NCBI GenBank assembly: GCA_965602635.1
Contig: CBFCZU010000033.1
Span: 1 to 24,997, forward strand
From: CBFCZU01 sp965602635
GTDB lineage: Bacteria; Planctomycetota; Phycisphaerae; SM23-33
Direction of reading: 5' to 3'
DNA length: 24,997 nt
Shown: positions 1 through 10,194 of the stretch, in pieces
How the letters are laid out: each line of letters starts with the position of its first letter
Numbering within the stretch: the first letter of the stretch is position 1
The notes under the pieces: generated by a model
Database searches by the model: none
The model's input: the letters and a program-made list of their open reading frames with translations, nothing else
What the model was told of the DNA's origin: nothing
Program-made: the position numbers and the translations under genes

Positions 1-707
1 CCTCGCCGCAGACGACCGGCGTGTCCGACACCATCGCCGGCACCGCCGTGGGCAACGCCCTGACCGTGGCCGGGTCGTTCCTGGACCAGATCCAAGTGGA
101 CTTCCTGATCACCGCCACCCAGGCGCACCAGTCCACGCGGACGCTGACGGGGCCGAGGCTGACGCTGTACAACGGCCAGCGGGCGTTCGTCAGCGTGGGC
201 ACCGACCAGTACTACGTCGCCAACGTCGAGTTCGTCCCCGGCACCGGAGAGGGCGCCATAGGCGGATACGACCGCACGATCGAGGTGGTAACCACCGGCA
301 CGGTGCTGGACGTGGAGGCCACGGTCTCCGCCGACAGGCGGTACGTGACCATGACCGTCCGCCCGACGGTGTCCATCATCAACGGCTTCACCGAGTACCT
401 GGGAGCTATGGATTTCGCGGGCACACCCATCCCGGGCTCGGGCCTGATTCAGCTTCCCAACATCACCCGGCAGATGATCAGGTGCACCGTCACGGCCCCC
501 GACGGCGGCACGCTGCTGCTGGGAGGCCAGCGCCTCGCCGGGGAGATCGAGCGAGAGATGGGCGTGCCAATCCTCTCCAAAATCCCCGTGCTGAAGCGGG
601 CCTTCACCAACACCGTGACCATCCGCGACGAGCAGACGCTGTTGATTCTGGTCAAGCCTGAGATCATGATCCTGAAGGAGTACGAGGATCAGGCCTACCC
701 GCCGTAG
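1..707 (+). CDS. Secretin (PulD/GspD-like), C-terminal part, 5' truncated
   Basis: The reading frame is open from the left edge of the window, and a GTG at position 21 is very probably internal. The last 80 or so residues have the pattern of the secretin C-terminal beta domain: a GGTLLLGGQ strand, then a GVPILSKIPVLKRAF turn, then a closing strand around LLILVKPEIM. Secretins form the outer-membrane ring of type II/III secretion and type IV pilus systems; known planctomycete relatives are PulD-like. The visible N-terminal portion (VDFLITATQAHQS and onwards) would be the start of the barrel-forming domain. The STN and N domains expected upstream lie outside the window. The stop at 705-707 is followed within 30 bases by a strong terminator, so this is the last gene of its transcript. 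The fold assignment is fairly secure; which secretion or pilus system it serves cannot be told. Confidence 0.85.
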   Translation, partial: SPQTTGVSDTIAGTAVGNALTVAGSFLDQIQVDFLITATQAHQSTRTLTGPRLTLYNGQRAFVSVGTDQYYVANVEFVPGTGEGAIGGYDRTIEVVTTGTVLDVEATVSADRRYVTMTVRPTVSIINGFTEYLGAMDFAGTPIPGSGLIQLPNITRQMIRCTVTAPDGGTLLLGGQRLAGEIEREMGVPILSKIPVLKRAFTNTVTIRDEQTLLILVKPEIMILKEYEDQAYPP

Positions 708-732
708 CGGCCGGGCCGTCATGAGCATTCCC

Positions 733-767
733 ACGCCCCGTCCGGCAGCGGACGGGGCGTTTCTTTT
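733..767 (+). terminator. Rho-independent terminator after the secretin gene
   Basis: A perfect 12-bp inverted repeat has its left arm at 733-744 (ACGCCCCGTCCG) and its right arm at 749-760. The loop is four bases (GCAG). A T-rich tract (TTCTTTT) follows directly at 761-767. This is the textbook layout of an intrinsic terminator and the clearest in the window. It separates the secretin transcript from the YdjY-domain gene. Confidence 0.9.
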
Positions 768-805
768 ATGGTGGGCGTTTCGGAGCGGAAAACTGGCCCG
801 CGGTT

Positions 806-814
806 TGCTATCAT
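806..814 (+). promoter_or_regulatory. Putative extended -10 promoter for the YdjY-domain gene
   Basis: TGC followed by TATCAT matches an extended -10 element (TGn plus a 5/6 match to TATAAT). No good -35 box lies at the usual distance, as is common for extended -10 promoters. Transcription would begin near 821, leaving a leader of about 83 nt before the ATG at 904. The site lies just downstream of the terminator, where a new promoter is needed. Confidence 0.45.
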
Positions 815-903
815 CCCTCCTGGACTCCGTCGGTCCGGGCGAGGAGGCCGGGGCGCTCTGGGAGGGCGGCTTTCGGCACCCACGACGGCAGGGAGGAGAG
901 AAA

Positions 904-2154
904 ATGGCTCGACAGGGCTTGGCCAAATCTCGACCACGCGGGGCAGTTGTTGGCCACCGGCGGGGAATCCTCGTGCTTGTGCTGGCGGGGGTGCTCTGCG
1001 TCGGACACCTCGCCGGCCAGCCGGCCTCGGCACCCCGCGCCGCGGCGACGAAGAAAGCTCCCGCCGCCACCACCGCGCCTCGGAAGCGCTTGGGCATCCG
1101 AATCGACCGGGCCAAGCGCCAGGTCATCGTGGACGCGGAGGTGTCGCTGCGGCAGGGCCCGCTGGAGTTCGTCCTCAGCACTCCCGAGAAGGACTACGAG
1201 ACGCTGCTGGTCACCAACGTGCGGCCGTCGTCGCTGCACGCGTATCTGCTGGCGCTGGGCCTGATGCCGGGCAAGCCGGCTCGCTGGACGCGCCCGGCCG
1301 GCAAGGAGCCGGTGTTCGTGCCGCCGGAGGGGGCGGAAGTGGAGATCACCGTCCGCTGGAAGGACGCCAAAGGCGCCGTCCGCACCGCTGCGGTGACCGA
1401 CTGGATGGTCGCGGCGGGCACCAAGAAGAAGGTCCAGGCCACGCGTTGGGTCTTCGTGGGCTCGGACCTGCTTGACGACGGGCGTTACTGGGCCGACGTG
1501 GAAGGCTACCACGTGGCGGTAGCGAACTTCGCCGCCGCGGTGATCGACGTGCCGTTCAAGAGCAGCGACAAGAACGCCCTGCTGGAGTTCGGCGCCAACC
1601 CTGATGCGATGCCGGCCAAGGGGACGAAGGCCGAGCTCATCATCACTGCCGTCAAGGGCGCCGAGACGGCCCCGGTGGCGCGGATCACTTTCAACGTGGA
1701 CGCCTTCGGGCAGATCAGCCTGGACGGCCAGCCCATCGTGCCCGAGAAGATCGCCCCGGCGGTCAAGAAGTTCCTCGCCCGGCACGTCCGCGGATCGGCT
1801 GAGGTCCGGCTCGACCCGCGGTCTCTGGCGTTCGACCGCGAGCGGCTCAAGTCGATCCTCACCGAGGCGGGTCTTCGCGACCTGAGCTTCAGCACGCGGG
1901 CCGTGAAAGGCGAGGTTCTTCCCCGCACTCCGTCCGAGGCGGCTAGGGCTTTGGTGTGGTGGCGCGGCCAGTTCGCCCGGGCGGGCGAGCTGATCGTGGA
2001 CCCGGCCGAGGACGCGGCCGCGGTCTGCAGGCACATCGAGCGCCGGCGCAAGCACCTGGAGAGGCTCACGGAGCTGTGGGGCGACTACGCCGTCGCGCTG
2101 CGGGCCATGGTGGCGGAAAAGAAGGGTCAGGGCGCCGGCGAGGGGGGCCAGTGA
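904..2154 (+). CDS. Exported YdjY-domain protein with ExbD/TolR-like C-terminal segment
   Basis: This encodes 416 residues from an ATG preceded by GGGAGGAG at good spacing. An in-frame ATG at 721 was rejected because it lies upstream of and inside the terminator region and gives an implausible N-terminus. Residues 1-40 look like a Sec signal: a basic stretch ending RRG, then a hydrophobic core LVLVLAGVL. Residues of about 55-190 resemble the YdjY domain found in many planctomycete proteins, with the run IDRAKRQVIVDAEVSLRQGP, FVLSTPEKDYETLLV and a late TDWMV. Residues of about 258-332 resemble the periplasmic domain of ExbD/TolR: a strand with NVDAFGQISLDGQP, a helix, and a closing strand ending LSFSTR. 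ExbD/TolR normally works with MotA/TolQ-type proton channels, and none is visible here. The stop codon overlaps the next start (GTGA), so translation is probably coupled. The YdjY call is fairly firm; the ExbD-like call is inferred from pattern. Confidence 0.75.
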   Translation: MARQGLAKSRPRGAVVGHRRGILVLVLAGVLCVGHLAGQPASAPRAAATKKAPAATTAPRKRLGIRIDRAKRQVIVDAEVSLRQGPLEFVLSTPEKDYETLLVTNVRPSSLHAYLLALGLMPGKPARWTRPAGKEPVFVPPEGAEVEITVRWKDAKGAVRTAAVTDWMVAAGTKKKVQATRWVFVGSDLLDDGRYWADVEGYHVAVANFAAAVIDVPFKSSDKNALLEFGANPDAMPAKGTKAELIITAVKGAETAPVARITFNVDAFGQISLDGQPIVPEKIAPAVKKFLARHVRGSAEVRLDPRSLAFDRERLKSILTEAGLRDLSFSTRAVKGEVLPRTPSEAARALVWWRGQFARAGELIVDPAEDAAAVCRHIERRRKHLERLTELWGDYAVALRAMVAEKKGQGAGEGGQ

Positions 2155-2948
2155 GCGTGAGCGGCCAGGCGGCGGACAGGCCGGACGCCTCCCCCCGACA
2201 CGCCGGGCGGGGCTTGCTGGGCCGGAACATCCGGGCGGTGCTGACGGCCGGGGCGATTACCCTGGCCGTGCAGCTCGGAACGTTCTACGCCGCCCGTGAG
2301 TTCATGCCGGCCGGCACGGCGGACGTGCTGACCGCGCTGCTCAGCGCGCTTTGGGTGATTATCGCGGCGCCCGTATTCGCGGCCGGCGGGCGCGGGCTGG
2401 GCGACGGGCTCATCCGCGGGGGCGCCGTCGCCGACGCCGGGGCCGTGGTGCTCATCGTGCTGGCGGCGGCCGGCGACGCCTTCGGGTTCCGGGGGGTCTT
2501 GGGGCTTTACCTGATCTGGATGAGCATCGCCCTTGCCGAGTCGGCCCTGGTGTGCCTTGCGCGCCGCCCGGCGAGCCGGCATGTCGTCGCGGCGGCGGCG
2601 GCGGCGGGGGTGCTGGCGATCTCGGCCGCGCCCTTCTGGGCGAACTCGGCCGTGCTGGCCGCGCGCGGGCCATGGCGGCTTTGGGCCTGCCGGGCGATCG
2701 TCGCCGCCAACCCCGTCTTTGCGACCTCACAGTGCCTCAGCGGGGACGTGGAGTTCGTCTGGAACGAGCGCCCGATCCTCTACGAGCACAGCGTGTTGGG
2801 GCGGGACGTGCCCAGGCCGGTAATCGGCTGGCACGTAACGGCCATCGCCTACGCCCTCGCGGCGGCCGGGCTCGCGGGAGTGGGCGTCATCCGCCGGCCG
2901 AGGACACGAACGCCTCAACCTCCGCCCGAGTCGGCAGGGACGGGATAG
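2151..2948 (+). CDS. Multi-pass membrane protein of unknown function
   Basis: This encodes 265 residues from a GTG start that overlaps the previous stop by four bases (GTGA), with a GAGGGGGG purine tract just upstream; a second GTG at 2157 is possible. About five or six hydrophobic segments are visible: around AVLTAGAITLAVQL, VLTALLSALWVIIAAPVF, a span near AVVLIVLAAAG, GLYLIWMSIALAESALV, an alanine-rich stretch, and a last helix near AYALAAAGLAGVGV. The order suggests an inner-membrane protein in the style of YIP1-like proteins, but no diagnostic motif is seen and no function is assigned. An Ala-rich segment is encoded by six consecutive GCG codons at 2589-2606. Its 3' end overlaps the convergent sugar kinase gene by 62 bases. 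Coupling to the YdjY gene suggests the two products act together at the membrane. Confidence 0.7.
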   Translation: MSVSGQAADRPDASPRHAGRGLLGRNIRAVLTAGAITLAVQLGTFYAAREFMPAGTADVLTALLSALWVIIAAPVFAAGGRGLGDGLIRGGAVADAGAVVLIVLAAAGDAFGFRGVLGLYLIWMSIALAESALVCLARRPASRHVVAAAAAAGVLAISAAPFWANSAVLAARGPWRLWACRAIVAANPVFATSQCLSGDVEFVWNERPILYEHSVLGRDVPRPVIGWHVTAIAYALAAAGLAGVGVIRRPRTRTPQPPPESAGTG

Positions 2949-3861
2949 CAGCCGGGCGGGTCGTCGTGAGCGCCCCGACCGCGTTGGCGCGCCGCACTAT
3001 CCGCCGCAGCTCGTCGCCGTCGAGGTCCTCGACGGCGCGCCCGCCACGGCGGCACTCAAGCAGGCTCACGAGCAGCGACCCGACGAAGGCGTCGCCCGCG
3101 CCGGTGAACTCCACGCTCTCCACGGCGAAGCCGTCCACGTGCCCGCTCGCGCTGGCCGTGGCGAAGCTCGCGCCCGCGCCGCCCTCGCTGCGGACGACCA
3201 GGGCGACGCCGGCGTCGAGCAACTGCCGCGCGCCGGCCTCGAAGTCCTCCGTCCCCAGTATGAACTGCCACTCCTCCTGCGAGACCTTGGCCAGTGTCAC
3301 GCCCTCGAAGCCCTCGCGCATTCGCCGCCGGGCCTCGTCCGCGTCGCCCCACAGCCGCGGGCGGTAGTTCGGGTCGTAGCTGACCAGCAGGGCGTTCTCG
3401 GCGGCGATCCGCCGGGCCTTGTCGGTGGCCGCTCGTGCCCGCTCGCCGATGCGGCTGATCGAGCCGAAGTGCAGCGCCGAAGCCGCCGCCACGTAGGCCT
3501 CGTCCACGTCGTCGGCGCCCAGCGCGGTCAGGCCGCCGTCGTGATAGAAGGAGAAGTCGCTCGCCCCGTCCGAGTGCACGGCCACGAACGCCAGCGGCGT
3601 GCGGGCCGAGTCCGCGCGTGCCAGGGCGGATGTATCGACCCCCTCCGCCGCCAGCACGCCGGCCAGGAAGTCCCCGAATGCGTCCTTTCCGACGGCCCCG
3701 AGGAACCCGGCCGTCGTCCCGAGCCGCTGGACCGCCACGGCGACGTTCGCCGGCGCGCCCCCGGGCGCCTTGGTGAACCCCGGCGCCTCGGCCAGCGAGA
3801 CGTCCCTGGCCGTCGCACAGAAGTCGATCAGCAGCTCGCCGAGGCAGATCACTTCGGGCAT
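2887..3861 (-). CDS. PfkB-family carbohydrate kinase (fructokinase-like)
   Basis: This cytoplasmic ribokinase/PfkB-family kinase would phosphorylate a sugar with ATP. It has 324 residues, the usual family length. The N-terminal signature is clear: GELLIDF followed by GGAPANVAVAVQRLG at residues of about 34-48. The C-terminal signature TGAGDAFVGSLL places the catalytic base at Asp257. The GGAPANVA form and the overall pattern are most like fructokinases, though substrate cannot be fixed from motifs alone. The ATG at 3861 is chosen because a GGAG lies eight bases upstream. A GTG at 3870, overlapping the rdgB stop as GTGA, is the alternative. It is the last gene of a tight operon behind rdgB. 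The family is certain; the sugar is inferred. Confidence 0.92.
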   Translation of the reverse strand: MPEVICLGELLIDFCATARDVSLAEAPGFTKAPGGAPANVAVAVQRLGTTAGFLGAVGKDAFGDFLAGVLAAEGVDTSALARADSARTPLAFVAVHSDGASDFSFYHDGGLTALGADDVDEAYVAAASALHFGSISRIGERARAATDKARRIAAENALLVSYDPNYRPRLWGDADEARRRMREGFEGVTLAKVSQEEWQFILGTEDFEAGARQLLDAGVALVVRSEGGAGASFATASASGHVDGFAVESVEFTGAGDAFVGSLLVSLLECRRGGRAVEDLDGDELRRIVRRANAVGALTTTRPAAIPSLPTRAEVEAFVSSAGG

Positions 3862-3866
3862 GGCAG

Positions 3867-4517
3867 TCACTCCGTTCGAAGCTGGAGCATTTTCCCGAGG
3901 CGGCGGGCGAATTCACGGCTGGCCAGCCCGCGGTGCGAGATTTCGTTCTTACCCTCTGCCGGCAGTTGGGCGGTGGTCAATCCCAGGGCCGGCACGAAGA
4001 AGATCGGGTCGTAGCCGAAGCCGTTGCTGCCGCTGGGCTGGCGGGCGATAACCCCCTCCAGGACGCCGCCGGCCTCGAGCAGTATCCGCCGCCCGTCGGA
4101 GAGGGACAGGTGGCAGACGAATCGGGCCGCCCGGCGCCCGTCAGGCGCCTCGGCCAGCTCCCGCAGCAGCCTGGCGTTGTTGGCGAGGTCGATCTCCGCC
4201 CGCCCTGCGCCGGGGGGGCATTCGTCGGTGGCGTAGCGTGCGCTGCGGACGCCGGGCGCGCCGCCCAGGGCCTCGACCTCCAGGCCGCTGTCGTCGGCAA
4301 GCGCCCACAGGCCCGTCGCGCGGGCGTAATACTCGGCCTTGGCGCGGGAGTTGGCTGCGAAGGTCTCCCCGGTCTCGGGCGGCTCGGCGATCTGGCGGTC
4401 CGGGTCGGCCTCGTCCAGGGCGACCAGCTCCACGCCCTGCCCGCCCAGCACGGCGGCGATCTCGCGGACCTTGCCGGCGTTCCGGCTGGCCACGAGGATC
4501 TTTCGCTTACCGCCCAT
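3867..4517 (-). CDS. rdgB: RdgB/HAM1 non-canonical purine NTP pyrophosphatase
   Basis: This enzyme hydrolyses dITP, ITP and XTP to the monophosphate and pyrophosphate, keeping deaminated purines out of DNA and RNA. The 216-residue protein has all family landmarks in order: an N-terminal SRNAGKVREI strand-loop, the central ADDSGLEVEALGGAPGVRSARYA motif with its metal- and substrate-binding acidic residues, GSNGFGYDPIFFVP near residue 165, and EISHRGLASREF near the C-terminus. Length is close to the family norm. The start overlaps the end of the upstream lipoprotein gene by 11 bases, and its stop lies at the start of the kinase gene, so the three genes are almost certainly one transcript. It is a housekeeping gene and nothing in it looks abnormal. 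Confidence 0.96.
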   Translation of the reverse strand: MGGKRKILVASRNAGKVREIAAVLGGQGVELVALDEADPDRQIAEPPETGETFAANSRAKAEYYARATGLWALADDSGLEVEALGGAPGVRSARYATDECPPGAGRAEIDLANNARLLRELAEAPDGRRAARFVCHLSLSDGRRILLEAGGVLEGVIARQPSGSNGFGYDPIFFVPALGLTTAQLPAEGKNEISHRGLASREFARRLGKMLQLRTE

Positions 4518-5316
4518 CGACCTTCTCGTCGCGCGGCACCCGCATCACCCGCGTTCGCTTCGGCAGCCGCACCCACTTCTTGGCCTTGAGGTTCCAGCCC
4601 AGCTCGTTCTCGCCGGAGCCGTTGACGGCCAGGTGGGGGAAGACCCCCGGCTTCTGGAGTTCGAGGATCCGCGGGTCGCGGATGATTGCCCGCTCGACCG
4701 GCTGGTCCCTCTTGAATTCCACGGCGCTCTCGCCGAATGCCCCGATGGTCACGTGTGAGACCACCGGGCCGTGGTAGAAGTACCCCTCGTAGCCGCCCTC
4801 CCGCACCCGCCGGCAGTAGTCAACGGCGAATTTCCGCCGCCCGATGTAGTTCCGCGCCGGGTCGTTGGTGAAGACCGCCACCAGCAGCGTGTAGGCGGCC
4901 GGGCAGTTCCGCAGGTTCCACTCCGGCGGGCCGATGTCCTTGCCCGGCAGCGTCACCACCGTCGCCATGCCGAACGGCTTAATGCCCGTCTCGGTCCGGT
5001 GGGCTTTGGCGGTGGCGAGGTTCTTCCGCGCCTGCTCGACCGAGCGGTACCGTCCCCAGTACAGCTCACTCTGGCCGGCCTTGTTGATAACGAACACGCC
5101 CTTCCAGCCGAGCTTGTCGGTGAGCACCTGCCGGTAGCGCTCCGCCTGCTGGACGTGGTGCTCCGGGTGGGTCAGGCAGATCAGCAGAATGGTGCGGCAG
5201 TCCTCGTCGCTCGAGGGCGTTGTCCCGCCGGTGTCGGACAGCAGCGACCGGTTGCAGCCGGCCAGTGCGGCCGCCGTCACGAGCACGCACGCGATCGATG
5301 CCTTGGTCGTTGTCAT
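4507..5316 (-). CDS. Lipoprotein with SPOR-like segments
   Basis: This encodes 269 residues, with an ATG preceded by AGGAG at good spacing. A lipoprotein signal is clear: a short hydrophobic segment ending in the lipobox LAGC, with the modified Cys at about residue 21. The mature part holds two stretches resembling SPOR peptidoglycan-binding repeats. The first runs from GWKGVFVINK through YWGRYRSVEQARKNLATAK. The second runs from YTLLVAVFTND through CRRVREGGYEGYFYHGP to VTIGAF. SPOR domains bind denuded glycan strands at division sites, so a cell-envelope role is plausible but not proven. The C-terminus is basic. It leads the operon with rdgB and the sugar kinase, with no obvious functional link. 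The lipoprotein call is firm; the SPOR call is by pattern. Confidence 0.75.
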   Translation of the reverse strand: MTTTKASIACVLVTAAALAGCNRSLLSDTGGTTPSSDEDCRTILLICLTHPEHHVQQAERYRQVLTDKLGWKGVFVINKAGQSELYWGRYRSVEQARKNLATAKAHRTETGIKPFGMATVVTLPGKDIGPPEWNLRNCPAAYTLLVAVFTNDPARNYIGRRKFAVDYCRRVREGGYEGYFYHGPVVSHVTIGAFGESAVEFKRDQPVERAIIRDPRILELQKPGVFPHLAVNGSGENELGWNLKAKKWVRLPKRTRVMRVPRDEKVDGR

Positions 5317-5340
5317 GGCGAATTCTCCTACTGTCAGAGA

Positions 5341-5369
5341 AGTCTAACGCATGGGGCGGGCGTTTTCCA
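5341..5369 (-). promoter_or_regulatory. Putative sigma-70-type promoter for the lipoprotein-rdgB-kinase operon
   Basis: Read on the - strand, TGGAAA (5369-5364, 4/6 to TTGACA) is followed by a 17-nt spacer and TAGACT (5346-5341, 4/6 to TATAAT, with the key first T, A and last T). Predicted transcription starts near 5334, giving an 18-nt leader that still contains the AGGAG ribosome site. Position and spacing fit well; support is by consensus only. Confidence 0.4.
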
Positions 5370-5407
5370 TAGCCCCGCGGCTCCGGGCGGCCCGCCGGCA
5401 AAAGGCT

Positions 5408-5436
5408 TTGACAGCCCGGCTGGCCGGTGCTACCGT
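5408..5436 (+). promoter_or_regulatory. Putative sigma-70-type promoter for the GYF_2/DUF2752 triad
   Basis: A perfect TTGACA at 5408-5413 is followed by a 17-nt spacer and TACCGT at 5431-5436, which keeps the conserved T, A and final T of the -10 box. Transcription would start near 5443, about 75 nt before the ATG at 5518. It lies back-to-back with the promoter at 5341-5369 in the 201-base divergent gap. Confidence 0.55.
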
Positions 5437-5517
5437 TTCCTCGCCGAAGGGCTGAAGGATGCTCGGGCCGGACCCGGGCGGAACCAAATCCTATCTCCGC
5501 GCAGATTGGGGACAGTC

Positions 5518-5988
5518 ATGAAACAGTGGCATTGCAGCATAGGCGGGCAGCAGTACGGGCCGGTGTCCGAAGAGGATCTCCGCTCCTGGGCCGTGACAGG
5601 CAGAATCAAGCCGACTGATTACGTCTGGAGTGAGGGCATGACCGACTGGGTGCCCGCCAGCACCGTGGAGGGGCTTTTACCGGCGGGCGCTGCCGCGCCG
5701 GCGTCGGGTCCGCCGCCGGTCGCGGGGTATGGCAGACCCCACCGCGGAGGGGCCATCCTTGCCCTCGGCATCATCGGCATATTCCCCTGCTTCATCTGCG
5801 GCATCATCGCCTGGGTTCTGGGCAACGACGACCTGAGGCAGATGCGGGCCGGCATCATGGACCGAAGCGGCGACGGCATGACCCAGGCCGGGAGGATATG
5901 CGGAATCATCGGCACCATTTTCGGGGTGCTGGGCTTCCTCTGGGTGCTCGTCGCCGTGGGCGTTGGGACCGCCCGGGGCTTACGCTGA
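5518..5988 (+). CDS. GYF_2 (DUF4339) plus DUF4190-like membrane protein
   Basis: This encodes 156 residues. The ATG at 5518 follows a GGGGA purine tract; longer in-frame extensions upstream cross the promoter region and were rejected. Residues 4-47 form a GYF_2 domain: WHCSIGGQQYGPVSEEDLRSW, then IKPTDYVWSEGMTDWVPAS, with the typical aromatic and GPV residues. A Pro/Ala linker leads to two hydrophobic segments (ILALGIIGIFPCFICGIIAWVLG, and a last helix around IFGVLGFLWVLVAVGV). These bracket a soluble loop with DLRQMRAGIMDRSGDGMTQAG, which is the DUF4190 arrangement. GYF_2 is thought to be a peptide-binding module; bacterial function is unknown. It is followed after 19 bases by the DUF2752 gene and then by a second GYF_2 gene. 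Confidence 0.82.
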   Translation: MKQWHCSIGGQQYGPVSEEDLRSWAVTGRIKPTDYVWSEGMTDWVPASTVEGLLPAGAAAPASGPPPVAGYGRPHRGGAILALGIIGIFPCFICGIIAWVLGNDDLRQMRAGIMDRSGDGMTQAGRICGIIGTIFGVLGFLWVLVAVGVGTARGLR

Positions 5989-6007
5989 TAGGCTGGGTGT
6001 CCGCGAA

Positions 6008-6418
6008 ATGAGAATACGTCTGGTTCCAGCTTCGCGTCGTCTGCCCTGGCCGTGGTGGGCCGTGGTCACGGTTGCCCTGTGGGCTGCCCTGGCGGTGGCG
6101 GCTGGGCATCTGGCGTGGCGGACAGGCCATGAGCCGACGCTCTGCCTGCTGAAGCGATTCACCGGACTTCCTTGCCCGACGTGCGGCACGGGGCGAGCCG
6201 GGCTGTGCCTGTTGCGGGGCGACCTGGCCGGCGGGTGGCTGCATAACCCGCTTGTCTTCTCCGTGGCGGCGGTGGCGGGCGTGCTGCTGGGCGTCCGCCT
6301 GGTGTTCGGCCGAAAGCCGGACCTGCGGCTCACTCGGGCCGAAAGGGCCCTCGCCTGGACGGTCGCCGCGGCGCTGCTGCTGTGCAACTGGGCGTACGTG
6401 ATCCGATACGTTGGCTAA
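6008..6418 (+). CDS. DUF2752 small membrane protein
   Basis: This encodes 136 residues from an ATG at 6008. The diagnostic DUF2752 core is present: FTGLPCPTCGTGRAGLCLLRGD at about residues 51-72, followed by GWLHNPLVF. The CPTCG pair of cysteines and the HNP motif are the family hallmarks. Hydrophobic helices flank the core: one near WWAVVTVALWAALAVAAG, one near VAAVAGVLLGVRLVFG, and one near the C-terminus (ALAWTVAAALLLCNWAYVI). The family is of unknown function and is often found near TM2, DUF4190 and GYF_2 membrane proteins. Here it sits between two GYF_2 proteins with gaps of 19 and 54 bases, so all three are likely one transcript. No strong Shine-Dalgarno is seen, so translation may depend on the upstream gene. 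Confidence 0.85.
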   Translation: MRIRLVPASRRLPWPWWAVVTVALWAALAVAAGHLAWRTGHEPTLCLLKRFTGLPCPTCGTGRAGLCLLRGDLAGGWLHNPLVFSVAAVAGVLLGVRLVFGRKPDLRLTRAERALAWTVAAALLLCNWAYVIRYVG

Positions 6419-6472
6419 ACGCGCCGCCGCCGGGCTGGACCGCGCCGGCGGGGCGGGCGGGAGGAAACTGAA

Positions 6473-7470
6473 ATGCCGCAGTGGTATTGCCATGTTGGTG
6501 GCCAGACCTACGGCCCCGTCGAGGACGAGGGGGTCAGAGCCTGGATCGCCGAAGGCCGGGTGGGCCCCAGCGATCTTCTCTGGAATCCGGACATGCCTCA
6601 GTGGGCGCCGGCCGGGTCCGTGCCAGGATTTTTCGCGCCGGGCCAGGCTGCGCCGATGCCGCCTCCGTCGGGCCTCGTCGGCAGCGTCCAGGTCCGCCCG
6701 CCGTACGGAACGGGCGGGATGACGCCCAACTCCCAACTGAACGGCGGGGCCCGGGCGATACTCGCCGGGCGCTGGGGCCTGCCGATAGGCTTTTCCCTGC
6801 TGCTGGTGCTGCTGAGCCTGGTGGCCAGCGGCCCGCCTTACCTGGGGCCGATCATCAGCCTGATCGTCTCCGGCCCGTTGGCGCTTGGCGGGGCGATCTT
6901 CTACCTGACCTTCGCTCGCGGCGGGCGCGCCGGGCTGGAGATGCTCTTCGCCGGCTTCAAGAACTTCGGAGACGCCCTCGGCGCCTACATCGTGGTGGCC
7001 CTGCTGGTGGTTCTCTGGATGGCCGGGCCCATGGTCGCCGGGGCCGCCATCGGTGCCTTACTTGGGGTCGTCGTCGGCGCCCTGGCCGGCGCCGCCGGCC
7101 AGGGCGCCCTTATGGGGCTGGCGATCGGGGCAGGCGTGGGGGCGATCCCGGGCTGGGTCCTGGGCATATTGGCTCAACTGTCGTATTCCCAGACGTTCTA
7201 CGTGCTGGCCGATGATCCTGCCGCCGGGCCGATGGAGGCCGTCCGCCGCAGCAAGCGGATGATGACCCACCGCAGGCTGAAACTCTTCTGCCTGCAACTG
7301 CGATATTTCTGCTGGAGCTTGCTGTGCCTGCTGACCTGCGGGGTCGGCTTCCTGTGGCTGATGCCATACGTAGGAGTCGGCTTGGCGCGTTTCTACGACG
7401 ACCTGCACCCCCCGGCCGAGTCGGGCGAAATGGCCCAACCGAGCCAATGGCCCGCCGGGACGGCGCCGGC

Positions 7471-7474
<4 letters not shown>
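6473..7474 (+). CDS. GYF_2 plus DUF975-like multi-pass membrane protein
   Basis: This encodes 333 residues, with an ATG preceded by GAGG. Residues of about 3-48 are a second GYF_2 domain (WYCHVGGQTYGPVEDEGVRAW, then SDLLWNPDMPQW), clearly related to the one at 5518. A Pro/Gly-rich linker leads to an alpha-helical membrane region with about five or six hydrophobic segments from residue 105 on. Near the C-terminus, SKRMMTHRRLKLFCLQLRYF, then a Trp-containing helix, then LTCGVGFLWLMPYVGVGLARFY matches the DUF975 pattern (S-x-x-M, KLF, GxGxLWLxPY, FY). One Gly/Ala-rich segment around residues 188-230 is unusually low in complexity. The stop codon interleaves with that of convergent mutS (CTAA at 7471-7474). 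Function is unknown; a membrane-organising role alongside its two neighbours is inference. Confidence 0.8.
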
Positions 7475-10125
<2,651 letters not shown>

Positions 10126-10137
10126 TGTCGCGACGTG

Positions 10138-10166
10138 ATGATAGACGCCGGGCGCCCGGAGGACAA
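10138..10166 (-). promoter_or_regulatory. Putative mutS promoter with a very short leader
   Basis: On the - strand TTGTCC (10166-10161, 4/6 match) is followed by a 17-nt spacer and TATCAT (10143-10138, 5/6 match). Predicted transcription starts near 10131, only about six bases before the mutS ATG. The spacer contains a perfect 12-bp palindrome (CCGGGCGCCCGG, 10148-10159). Confidence 0.5.
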
Positions 10167-10194
10167 GTCGCCCGGGGTGGAATCACGTTGTGGT

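Noticed and set aside
2589..2606. Six tandem GCG codons, possible slippage-prone repeat
   Set aside because: It is short, in frame as an Ala run inside a membrane helix, and typical of GC-rich coding DNA; there is no sign of phase variation.
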